DNA of 7,619 nt from Anaerolineaceae bacterium. Its GTDB lineage: Bacteria; Chloroflexota; Anaerolineae; Anaerolineales; Anaerolineaceae. The translations under genes and the position numbers were made by a program. The first letter of the stretch is position 1. Each line of letters opens with the position of its first letter. Below are positions 1-6,071 of the stretch, piece by piece. The stretch covers positions 1 through 7,619 of the forward strand of contig WOZA01000142.1 of the NCBI GenBank assembly GCA_011620505.1. The letters are read 5' to 3'. Under the pieces are notes generated by a model. The model saw nothing but the letters and a program-made list of their open reading frames with translations, did no database searches and had not been told where the DNA came from.

Positions 1-27
1 GGTGAGGATCAGCCTTTTCAGATGTTG

Positions 28-44
28 CTTTAGTAAAACTAAAG
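28..44 (-). terminator. Short hairpin over the csp stop codon
   Basis: A perfect 6-bp inverted repeat, CTTTAG then CTAAAG with a 5-nt loop, overlaps the TAG stop of the cold-shock gene. On the transcript it is followed by mixed sequence and not by a U-run. It is therefore a weak candidate 3'-end structure and not a convincing intrinsic terminator. Confidence 0.25.
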
Positions 45-251
45 AATGGTTACATCCTGAGCCTGGGGGCCTTTGGGGCCGGCAGTGACCGTGAATTCCA
101 CGGTCTGATTTTCCTGCAAGCTTTTGTAACCTGCAGCGGTGATGGCGCTGTAATGTACGAAGACATCCTTTGCACCCGACTGTGGGGTGATGAAACCAAA
201 ACCCTTTTCACTATTGAACCATTTGACGGTTCCAACTTGACGTTCTGCCAT
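39..251 (-). CDS. csp: Cold-shock domain protein (CspA family)
   Basis: This is a 70-residue single cold-shock domain protein, the usual length for CspA-type proteins. These are small cytoplasmic beta-barrels that bind single-stranded RNA and DNA and melt mRNA secondary structure. The RNP1 motif KGFGFI lies at residues 16-21 and RNP2 VFVHY at 30-34, and the N-terminal G-T-V-K-W-F-N signature is intact. The ATG follows an AGAAAGGA ribosome binding site about 10 nt upstream on the minus strand. The stop is TAG at 39-41. The gene is read away from the dehydrogenase at 711 and appears to be a single-gene transcript with its own promoter and a long leader. Cold-shock proteins often come as several paralogues, and the sequence alone does not say whether this one is cold-induced or constitutive. 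The family call is very secure. Confidence 0.96.
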   Translation of the reverse strand: MAERQVGTVKWFNSEKGFGFITPQSGAKDVFVHYSAITAAGYKSLQENQTVEFTVTAGPKGPQAQDVTIL

Positions 252-355
252 GATATATTGATCCTTTCTGAATCTAAAAACTAATATGGTTTATTTTACT
301 GGGGGTTTGGATCCGGATGACTAGCACTTTGAAAAGCAAACTACCAATTACAACA
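252..355 (-). promoter_or_regulatory. Long 5' leader of the cold-shock mRNA
   Basis: If the promoter at 361-388 is right, the mRNA carries about 100 nt of untranslated leader. Long structured leaders are typical of cold-shock mRNAs, where they control stability and translation. Near the predicted 5' end, ACTTTG (359-354 on the minus strand) can pair with CAAAGT (331-326), and an ATCCGGAT palindrome lies at 311-318. I do not see a sequence matching the enterobacterial cold box, so a thermosensor role is inference from family habit only. Confidence 0.4.
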
Positions 356-360
356 AAGTA

Positions 361-388
361 AATATACCACAATTAGAGCAGGTGTCAA
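361..388 (-). promoter_or_regulatory. Sigma70-type promoter of the cold-shock gene
   Basis: On the minus strand, a perfect -35 hexamer TTGACA (383-388) and a -10 hexamer TATATT (361-366) are separated by 16 bp. Transcription would start near 353-355, about 100 nt before the ATG at 251. The -35 box lies in a tandem 9-bp repeat, which places a second, weaker TTGACG 9 bp upstream of it. This is the best-formed promoter in the window. Confidence 0.7.
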
Positions 389-401
389 GCCCGTCAAGCC
401 C
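384..401. repeat. Tandem 9-bp direct repeat at the csp -35 region
   Basis: GTCAAGCCC occurs twice back to back (384-392 and 393-401). Read on the minus strand it is GGGCTTGAC twice, so the repeat duplicates the core of the -35 box. It could be a regulator site or a simple local duplication. Confidence 0.6.
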
Positions 402-616
402 TGGGTGTAGAACTATTGAAGGATAATTCAAGGCAACTTCTGGTTTTTCAAAAATAGACCCTGGCATGGATAGCAGTTAACCTAACCCAAATATCCCCTC
501 AAGGCTGGTGCGCCGCCCTCATCACAGACTATTCTCAATATAAACTTCTGCCTTCTGAAGAGATGACTCGTTATTGACTTGAAAAAAGCGATCTTAAAAA
601 ATGGTCGCTCGTCGGA

Positions 617-679
617 TTGTGCCAGTTTTACAAAAATGGATAGGATCGAACCTACTATTTACCAGTTTCGTGGGCACAA
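617..679. repeat. 63-nt imperfect inverted repeat upstream of the dehydrogenase
   Basis: TTGTGCC (617-623) and its exact complement GGCACAA (673-679) bound a 63-nt element. An inner 4-bp stem, TAGG/CCTA (641-644 and 651-654), closes a 6-nt loop. The arms between are only partly complementary. The element ends 6 bp before a TATAAT box, so it could be an operator. It could also be an RNA structure made from a promoter further upstream. It is not a tRNA: a T-arm-like core is present, but the stems and loop sizes do not fit. Confidence 0.4.
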
Positions 680-685
680 ATTGGC

Positions 686-691
686 TATAAT
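686..691 (+). promoter_or_regulatory. Candidate -10 box for the dehydrogenase gene
   Basis: A perfect TATAAT lies 19 nt before the chosen ATG. Transcription would start near 698, giving a very short leader that just includes the AAGGAG ribosome binding site at 699-704. No good -35 hexamer is found 16-18 bp upstream, so an activator or another promoter may be needed. Confidence 0.35.
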
Positions 692-710
692 TAGCGCGAA
701 GGAGTTTCTT

Positions 711-1610
711 ATGACAAAGATGAGAATTGGCTATATCGGTCTCGGAACCATGGGCGCACCCATGGCAATGAACATCCTCAAGGCAGGTTTCCCGCTCACA
801 GTCTACAACCGCACAGCTTCCAAAGCTGCTAACCTAATCGCAGCAGGGGCGCAATGGGCGGAGACTCCAGCAGAGGTTGCGAGCCGAACAGAAATCGTTT
901 TTACCAATCTCTCAGATACTCCTGACGTTCTCCAAATTCTTTTTGGGGAGAACGGTGTTATCGATGGTTCACACCCGGGGATGATCCTGGTAGATAACTC
1001 AACCATCAAACCTTCCGCCAGCCGTGAGATTTACCAGCGTTTCCACGAGGTTGGAGTAAGCGCTCTGGATGCACCTGTGAGCGGCGGCGACATTGGTGCA
1101 AAAAACGGCACACTCGCCATCATGGTTGGTGGGGAGGCAGAAGCGCTTGAAAAAGCGATGCCGGTTTTCGAAGCGATTGGCAAGAAGATCACACATGTGG
1201 GGGATGCTGGCGCAGGGCAGGTGGCAAAGGCAGCTAATCAGATCATGGTAGCCGCTCAGATGGTGGCAGAGGCAGAACTGATGCTGTTTGCACAGAAATC
1301 TGGCGTTGATGTTGCCAGGGTGATTGAAGCCATCAAAGGTGGCGCGGCACAATGCTGGACGCTGGATGTCAAACCACAGCGCCTGCTGGCTGGCAACCGG
1401 AATCCGGGCTTTAAATCCAGTTTGCAGGCAAAGGATCTGAATATTGTCATGGATACAGCGCGTGATTACCAGGCAGTTCTGCCCGGAACAGCACTCAACA
1501 GCCAGCTTTTTAATGGCATGGTGGCATTGGGAGAAGGCGATTTGGATAACTCTGCGGTTATCCACATGCTCGAGCTGTTGAATGACACAGAACTGAAGAC
1601 TAATCCATAA
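711..1610 (+). CDS. NAD(P)-dependent beta-hydroxyacid dehydrogenase (HIBADH/GarR-like)
   Basis: A 299-residue member of the 3-hydroxyisobutyrate dehydrogenase/tartronate semialdehyde reductase/glyoxylate reductase family, at full family length. These soluble enzymes interconvert a short 3-hydroxyacid and its semialdehyde. The Rossmann loop G-L-G-T-M-G is at residues 10-15. The substrate-binding D-A-P-V-S-G-G is at 120-126, the catalytic lysine is K173 in G-A-G-Q-V-A-K-A-A-N-Q, and the C-terminal K-D pair is at 241-242. After the second beta strand the protein reads N-R-T (33-35) where NAD-specific members usually carry an acidic residue, which suggests NADPH preference. The start at 711 is chosen because AAGGAG lies 6 nt upstream and the Rossmann loop then sits at the usual place; the frame is open to 579. 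Overall similarity leans towards the GarR/GlxR branch, but the substrate cannot be fixed from sequence. It may be co-transcribed with apgM 77 nt downstream. Confidence 0.93.
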   Translation: MTKMRIGYIGLGTMGAPMAMNILKAGFPLTVYNRTASKAANLIAAGAQWAETPAEVASRTEIVFTNLSDTPDVLQILFGENGVIDGSHPGMILVDNSTIKPSASREIYQRFHEVGVSALDAPVSGGDIGAKNGTLAIMVGGEAEALEKAMPVFEAIGKKITHVGDAGAGQVAKAANQIMVAAQMVAEAELMLFAQKSGVDVARVIEAIKGGAAQCWTLDVKPQRLLAGNRNPGFKSSLQAKDLNIVMDTARDYQAVLPGTALNSQLFNGMVALGEGDLDNSAVIHMLELLNDTELKTNP

Positions 1611-1687
1611 AACCAAACGGACCTGACCCGATAATTAATCTGTGAAATTGGTCCAATAAAAACGAAAACTAACCGGAGGACGAGAGA

Positions 1688-2899
1688 ATGGATTTCCAAT
1701 TTATCAAACCACTTTTGAAAGAAGACGCGAAAGGCAAAATTGTGATGCTGGTTATGGACGGGCTTGGCGGCCTGCCACTTACGCCAGAAGGATGGACAGA
1801 ACTTGAAACTGCACAAACTCCTAATATGGATGCGTTGGCTGCGAAATCTTCGCTCGGCTTGCATCACTCAGTGCCATACGGCATCACTCCCGGCAGTGGA
1901 CAGGCGCACCTGGGGCTCTTCGGTTATGATCCAGTGAAATACGAGATCGGACGCGGTGTTTTGAGCGCGTTGGGTGTGGACTTTGACCTTGGTCCAAATG
2001 ATGTCGCAGCCCGGGGCAACTTCTGCACTGTGGATGAAAATGGCGTCATCACCGATCGCCGGGCTGGACGCATTCCAACGGAGGTGGGCGAGCGGCTGTG
2101 CAATTTGCTGAAGGAAAAGGTACAACTCCCGGGTGTGGAACTCTTCCTGACCCCTGAGAAAGAGTATCGTTTCGTCTTTGTACTGCGAGCCGAAGGGCTG
2201 AGCGGAGACGTCTCGGACACTGACCCACAGGCAGTCGGTAAAAAAGCTCACATTGCCACTGCAACCAGCCCTGCGGGAGAACATACAGCGGAACTGATCC
2301 GTGACTTTGTGCGCCAGGGAAACGAAATCCTGAAAAATGAATTTCCTGCCAACAGCTTTGTGCTGCGAGGCTTTGCCGGCATGCCAGCCTGGCCAAAATT
2401 CCCGGAAGTCTGGGGCATCAAATCGCTTGCGATCGCGATGTATCCGATGTATCGCGGCGTTTCGAAGGTGGTCGGCATGACTGTCATGCCGCCGGCTGAG
2501 TCTATGGCGGATGAAATTACCATGCTTGAACAGAACTGGTCGGATTACGACTTCTTCTTCGTACACATCAAGAAAACAGACAGCTATGGCGAGGATGGCA
2601 ATTTCGAAGGCAAAGTGCATATTATTGAGGAAGTGGATGCCCTCCTTCCGCGGATCCTGGCCTTGAACCCGGACGTACTGATCATAACCGGTGACCATTC
2701 CACCCCTGCCAAACTGAAATCGCATTCCTGGCACCCCATCCCAACCATGCTGTATGCAAAGGACGCCCGCCCGGATGGTATCACCAGTTTTGGCGAACGT
2801 GCCTGCATTCAGGGCAGCCTTGGCTCCCGTTTTGACGCGACGGAGCTGATGCCAATGGCACTGGCACTCGCGGGGAGGCTTGAGAAGTACGGAGCATAA
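1688..2899 (+). CDS. apgM: Archaeal-type cofactor-independent phosphoglycerate mutase (ApgM family)
   Basis: A 403-residue alkaline-phosphatase-superfamily protein of the ApgM type. It is predicted to interconvert 3- and 2-phosphoglycerate in cytoplasmic glycolysis/gluconeogenesis using two metal ions. Recognisable sites are the metal-binding D24 in D-G-L-G-G, the nucleophile S70 in T-P-G-S-G-Q-A-H, Y80-D81-P82, and D123-R-R-A-G-R128. The second metal cluster includes D298, D336-H337 in G-D-H-S-T-P, and H346 in H-S-W-H-P-I-P. The motif usually written T-D-x-x-G-H-D-G reads T-D-S-Y-G-E-D-G here, so the expected His ligand is E302. Glu can still bind metal, so the gene need not be inactive. The start is supported by GGAGGA 7 nt before the ATG. 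The family also contains proteins once proposed as homoserine kinases; with no threonine genes nearby, the mutase is the better guess. A strong hairpin follows the stop. Confidence 0.88.
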   Translation: MDFQFIKPLLKEDAKGKIVMLVMDGLGGLPLTPEGWTELETAQTPNMDALAAKSSLGLHHSVPYGITPGSGQAHLGLFGYDPVKYEIGRGVLSALGVDFDLGPNDVAARGNFCTVDENGVITDRRAGRIPTEVGERLCNLLKEKVQLPGVELFLTPEKEYRFVFVLRAEGLSGDVSDTDPQAVGKKAHIATATSPAGEHTAELIRDFVRQGNEILKNEFPANSFVLRGFAGMPAWPKFPEVWGIKSLAIAMYPMYRGVSKVVGMTVMPPAESMADEITMLEQNWSDYDFFFVHIKKTDSYGEDGNFEGKVHIIEEVDALLPRILALNPDVLIITGDHSTPAKLKSHSWHPIPTMLYAKDARPDGITSFGERACIQGSLGSRFDATELMPMALALAGRLEKYGA

Positions 2900-2908
2900 T
2901 ACTTACAC

Positions 2909-2945
2909 AACCTGGTCTGCCTTAGCAGACCAGGTTTCCTTTTCC
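2909..2945 (+). terminator. Intrinsic terminator or attenuator between apgM and amrS
   Basis: A perfect 12-bp stem, AACCTGGTCTGC (2909-2920) and GCAGACCAGGTT (2925-2936), is closed by a CTTA loop and followed by the pyrimidine-rich TCCTTTTCC. The U-run is interrupted, so termination may be partial. The hairpin ends only 10 nt before the GGAGG ribosome binding site of amrS, leaving no room for a separate downstream promoter. AmrS expression therefore probably depends on read-through. Confidence 0.7.
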
Positions 2946-2956
2946 TGGAGGTTGTG

Positions 2957-3967
2957 ATGACAGAACATCCCGCACTGCTATTCAGAAAACTGGAAAATGG
3001 AAAAGTTCGATGTGATCTCTGCGCGCACAGATGCTTGATCCGTCCAGGTCAAAAGGGTCTCTGCAGGGTGCGGGAAAACCGCGGAGGAGAGCTCTTTAGC
3101 CTGAGCTACGGCCGGTTGATTGCCTCTCATGTGGACCCGATCGAAAAAAAGCCGCTCTACCACTTCCTGCCGGGAAGTTTAAGTTACTCGATCGCTGCCC
3201 CGGGGTGCAACTTTCGCTGCCAGTGGTGCCAGAACGCGGATATCTCGCAGATCTCCTCAACCAACGAACCTGGCACACTGCGTTTTGTAGCCCCTGAGCG
3301 CGTAGTGCAGGCGGCGATTGCGTCGGATAGTCAAAGCATCTCCTTTACCTATACAGAGCCTACCCTGTCGGTTGAATACAATCTTGAGGTCAGTCGGCTG
3401 GCGCACGACGCAGGACTGAAAAACGTATACGTCACCAATGGTTACATGACCCCGGAAATGCTCGAGTTGGCACTCCCAACAATGGACGCAGCCAATGTGG
3501 ACATCAAAGCCTTTGATGATCAGGTTCACCGGCATTACACCGGGGGGCATCTGCAGCCGGTGCTGGATTCTTGTGTTGCGCTGCTGAAGGCTGGGATCTG
3601 GCTGGAAGTGACCACATTACTCGTGCCTGGAATCAACGATGATGAGACGCAGCTACAAGGTCTGGCAGAGTTTATCTCCACGAAACTCAGCCCGGATGTT
3701 CCATGGCATGTCAGCCGGTACTTTCCGCAGCCACAATTCAGGCAAATTCCTGCGACGCCGCCGGATAGGATCTTCCACGCCATGGATGTGGGTCGAAAAG
3801 CAGGATTGCGGTACGTATACGGAGGGAATTTACTCGCCTCCACTGACACCAACTGCCCAAACTGCGGCGAGCGCGTTGTACGGCGGATGGGATATACGGA
3901 TGCGATTATGAATTTAAACGAGGGCGCCTGCCCCAAGTGCGGATTTAAGATTGCAGGCGTCTGGTAA
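2957..3967 (+). CDS. amrS: AmmeMemoRadiSam system radical SAM enzyme
   Basis: A 336-residue radical SAM protein of the AmrS type, related to pyruvate formate-lyase activating enzymes. The 4Fe-4S/SAM motif C-N-F-R-C-Q-W-C is at residues 84-91. It is preceded by a cysteine cluster at C19, C22, C26 and C36 (C-D-L-C-A-H-R-C) characteristic of this subfamily. The conserved stretch D60-P-I-E-K-K-P-L-Y-H is present, and two C-x-x-C pairs near the C-terminus (C-P-N-C-G and C-P-K-C-G) look like a metal-binding ribbon. The name comes from recurrent association with AMMECR1-domain and Memo-domain proteins. Neither is in this window, and I do not know an established reaction for the system. The ATG at 2957 is preferred over the in-frame GTG at 2954 because GGAGG (2947-2951) is 5 nt from the ATG but only 2 nt from the GTG. 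Radical SAM chemistry suggests a life at low oxygen. Confidence 0.9.
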   Translation: MTEHPALLFRKLENGKVRCDLCAHRCLIRPGQKGLCRVRENRGGELFSLSYGRLIASHVDPIEKKPLYHFLPGSLSYSIAAPGCNFRCQWCQNADISQISSTNEPGTLRFVAPERVVQAAIASDSQSISFTYTEPTLSVEYNLEVSRLAHDAGLKNVYVTNGYMTPEMLELALPTMDAANVDIKAFDDQVHRHYTGGHLQPVLDSCVALLKAGIWLEVTTLLVPGINDDETQLQGLAEFISTKLSPDVPWHVSRYFPQPQFRQIPATPPDRIFHAMDVGRKAGLRYVYGGNLLASTDTNCPNCGERVVRRMGYTDAIMNLNEGACPKCGFKIAGVW

Positions 3968-3989
3968 ATTCAATAATCTGAGCAAGTGA

Positions 3990-4018
3990 GCCCTTTAGCA
4001 CTCTAGCCCCTAAAGAGC
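3990..4018. terminator. Hairpin between convergent amrS and hutH
   Basis: The only inverted repeat between the convergent genes is CTTTAG (3993-3998) with CTAAAG (4010-4015), extended by two more pairs after one mismatch. It overlaps the TAG stop of hutH. There is no U-run on either strand, so it is a weak candidate for a shared 3' end. Confidence 0.25.
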
Positions 4019-5533
4019 ACAAAATCTACCCTGCTTGACCATCTCAGCGACTGCATCCATGCTGGGCTTGAAGTAGGCATCCTGTTCAAAGAACGGGACC
4101 ACTTCACGGATGGCATGATAAGCCTTTGATGTCCCCTGACCGAGACTCAGGCCGGGGTTATCCTTCAGCCTGAATTCAACCGCCTGGGCACCGCTCATCA
4201 ACTCGATGGCGATGACCGTGCGCACATTTTCGACAATCTGCTGGCAGTGTAAGGCGGCATTGGCACCCATGCTGACGTGATCTTCCACGTTACCCGAAGA
4301 GGGGATGGTATCCACACTGTCGGGGTGGGCAAGGGTTTTGTTTTCCGAGCACAGAGCCGCAGCAGTGTACTGCAGGAGCATGAAACCTGAGTTCAACCCG
4401 CCCTGGGCAGCCAGAAAAGAAGGGTAATGCTCGGGATGGTTGTCGATCAGTTTGGCAATCCTGCGCTCGGAAATATTGCCGAGATCCGTCATCGCTATGG
4501 AAAGGAAATCAAGCGCAAGTGCCAAAGGTTCACCATGGAAATTGCCGCCGGAAAGGATGGTGACATCGTCCTGTTCGTCAAAGAAGAGCAAGGGGTTATC
4601 TGTAACCGAGTTAAGCTCGATTTCAATCACCTTTTGCGTGTAGTTGATAGCGCTATGCACCGCGCCGTGCACTTGCGGCACGCAGCGCAAGGTATATGCA
4701 TCCTGGACGTTTTTGGAGTTGTCCGGGCGGGTGAGCTGGCTGCCAGCCAACAATTCGAGCAGATTGGCTGCTGTTTCAGCTTGCATCGCCTGCGGACGGC
4801 TGGCATGTATTTGAGGGGAATAGGCGCGTAGAGTACCATTTTGGGCTTCAAGTGAGAGTGCGGCTGCGCAGTTGGCAGATTTCAATACGACTCCCGCATC
4901 GAACACCTGCAGAGCTCCAATAGCTGTCATCTGCGTGGTGCCGTTGGTCAGGGCAAGCCCTTCCTTGGCGCCTAGTTTGACGGGTTTCAACCCGTTTTCC
5001 TGCAGGACATCAGCTGAAGGTCTGACTTTTCCCTGAAATCGCACTTCGCCTTTTCCAATGAGAGGGAGCGCCATATGGGCGAGAGGAGCAAGGTCGCCGC
5101 TGGCGCCCAAGGAACCCCTCGATGGGATGATTGGCAGGATGTTTTTGTTGAGCAGAGAAAGCATGAGCTGGAGGGTCTCAAGGCGAATGCCAGAATGTCC
5201 CTTGGCAAGGGTGTTGGCGCGGATGATCATCATCGCACGCACAACTTCTGCTGGTAATTCAGGACCGGTTCCCACGGCGTGGCTGAGGATAATATTCTCC
5301 TGTAACTTCTCCACGTCTTCAGGTGGGATCAGACGATCTTTGAAAGCGCCAAAGCCGGTGGTGATGCCATAGGCGATGCGTCCTTCGCTAACGAATTTTG
5401 CAACCGCATTCGCTGCTCGTTGGATGCCGGGAATGGCTTCGGGAGCGAGGGCGATCTCGGTGGCGGGATCTCTTGCGGCTTGAACAAGGTCTTCGAGGGT
5501 GAGTGAGCAACCGTTAAGCGCCAGATATGCCAT
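4010..5533 (-). CDS. hutH: Histidine ammonia-lyase
   Basis: A 507-residue aromatic ammonia-lyase, normal length for HutH. The cytoplasmic enzyme turns L-histidine into trans-urocanate and ammonia, the first step of histidine catabolism. The MIO-forming triad A144-S145-G146 sits in G-S-L-G-A-S-G-D-L-A-P. The catalytic tyrosine is Y55 in Y-G-I-T-T-G-F-G, with N197 in L-T-N-G-T, Q277/Y280/R283 in Q-D-A-Y-T-L-R-C, F332 in G-N-F-H-G-E-P and E417 in V-E-D-H-V-S-M-G. The selectivity pair is S84-H85, the histidine type and not the Phe-Leu or His-Leu pair of phenylalanine or tyrosine lyases. AAAGGAG lies 7 nt before the ATG. The cyclophilin gene ends 25 nt upstream on the same strand, so both are probably on one mRNA. 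Urocanase, imidazolonepropionase and a hut regulator are absent from the window. Confidence 0.96.
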   Translation of the reverse strand: MAYLALNGCSLTLEDLVQAARDPATEIALAPEAIPGIQRAANAVAKFVSEGRIAYGITTGFGAFKDRLIPPEDVEKLQENIILSHAVGTGPELPAEVVRAMMIIRANTLAKGHSGIRLETLQLMLSLLNKNILPIIPSRGSLGASGDLAPLAHMALPLIGKGEVRFQGKVRPSADVLQENGLKPVKLGAKEGLALTNGTTQMTAIGALQVFDAGVVLKSANCAAALSLEAQNGTLRAYSPQIHASRPQAMQAETAANLLELLAGSQLTRPDNSKNVQDAYTLRCVPQVHGAVHSAINYTQKVIEIELNSVTDNPLLFFDEQDDVTILSGGNFHGEPLALALDFLSIAMTDLGNISERRIAKLIDNHPEHYPSFLAAQGGLNSGFMLLQYTAAALCSENKTLAHPDSVDTIPSSGNVEDHVSMGANAALHCQQIVENVRTVIAIELMSGAQAVEFRLKDNPGLSLGQGTSKAYHAIREVVPFFEQDAYFKPSMDAVAEMVKQGRFCAL

Positions 5534-5558
5534 GGAATCTCTCCTTTTACCGTTGAAA

Positions 5559-6071
5559 TCAGGCTTCGATGATTTCGATCGTGTGCAGTTTCACAGCGGG
5601 TGAACCAATGCGCATCGGATCGCGCTCGGGGATGGCGAACAGTACATCCAGACCGTTGGTAACCTCGCCAAAGATGGCGTGTTTGCCGTCCAGCCAGGGA
5701 GTGGGGACGTGGGTGATGAAGAATTGTGAGCCATTGGTGTTAGGGCCGGCATTGGCCATGGAGAGGATGCCGGGTTTGTCGTGTTTCAGACCAGCGCCGA
5801 ATTCATCGCGGAAAGAATAGCCGGGTCCGCCCCGACCTGTGCCAGTGGGGTCGCCAGCCTGAGCCATAAAGTCTTGGATGACGCGGTGGAAAATGGTGTT
5901 GTCGTAGTAGCCTTCACGGGCGAGGAAGACAAAGTTGTTGACGGTGTTCGGGGCTTTATCGGCGAAGAGTGTGACTTCGATATCGCCGAGGTCGGTTTTA
6001 AGGATGGCGGAGTACTTTTTGTGCAGGTCAAGTTTGAACTCCGGGGGTTTTGTCCATTGTTTTTGTGTCAT
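5559..6071 (-). CDS. ppiB: Cyclophilin-type peptidyl-prolyl cis-trans isomerase
   Basis: A 170-residue cyclophilin that speeds cis-trans isomerisation of prolyl bonds during folding. No signal peptide or lipobox is seen, so it should act in the cytoplasm like PpiB. The active-site set is intact: R63 in F-H-R-V-I, F68-M69 and Q71 in D-F-M-A-Q-A-G-D, the G-T-G-R-G-G-P-G-Y run at 77-85, A106, N113-G-S-Q-F-F118, W126 in P-W-L-D-G-K and H131 in H-A-I-F-G. W126 is the position linked to cyclosporin binding in human CypA. A short N-terminal extension of about 20 residues precedes the barrel. AAGGAG lies 6 nt before the ATG. The gene is first in a probable two-gene transcript with hutH; the pairing has no obvious functional logic and may be local chance. 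The subfamily symbol is less sure than the family. Confidence 0.94.
   Translation of the reverse strand: MTQKQWTKPPEFKLDLHKKYSAILKTDLGDIEVTLFADKAPNTVNNFVFLAREGYYDNTIFHRVIQDFMAQAGDPTGTGRGGPGYSFRDEFGAGLKHDKPGILSMANAGPNTNGSQFFITHVPTPWLDGKHAIFGEVTNGLDVLFAIPERDPMRIGSPAVKLHTIEIIEA

Larger units (their letters stand above)
389..710. other. Divergent spacer between csp and the dehydrogenase
   Basis: About 320 nt without a convincing gene. The dehydrogenase reading frame stays open upstream to 579, but its extra 44 residues do not resemble the family and precede the glycine-rich NAD(P) loop that normally sits at the N-terminus. I treat them as non-coding. The spacer holds part of the 9-bp tandem repeat, a 63-nt imperfect inverted repeat at 617-679 and a TATAAT box at 686-691. 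I see nothing recognisable from about 402 to 616. Confidence 0.6.

Noticed and set aside
574..602. TTGACT with a downstream A-rich stretch as a dehydrogenase promoter
   Set aside because: The hexamer at the right spacing (AAAAAT) is a poor -10 box; TATAAT at 686-691 is better placed, although it lacks a good -35.
634..680. A tRNA gene or tRNA fragment, suggested by the T-arm-like AGGTTCGATCC on the minus strand
   Set aside because: The stem closes a 6-nt loop where a T-loop needs 7, no anticodon arm can be drawn, and the 7-bp outer stem does not stand next to the T-arm.
579..710. N-terminal extension of 44 residues on the dehydrogenase
   Set aside because: The family begins right at the Rossmann loop, a well-spaced AAGGAG precedes the ATG at 711, and the extension would run through the inverted repeat and the TATAAT box.
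1619..1654. GGACC/GGTCC inverted repeat between the dehydrogenase and apgM
   Set aside because: Only 5 bp with a 26-nt loop and no U-run; likely chance, so I leave the two genes as a possible operon.
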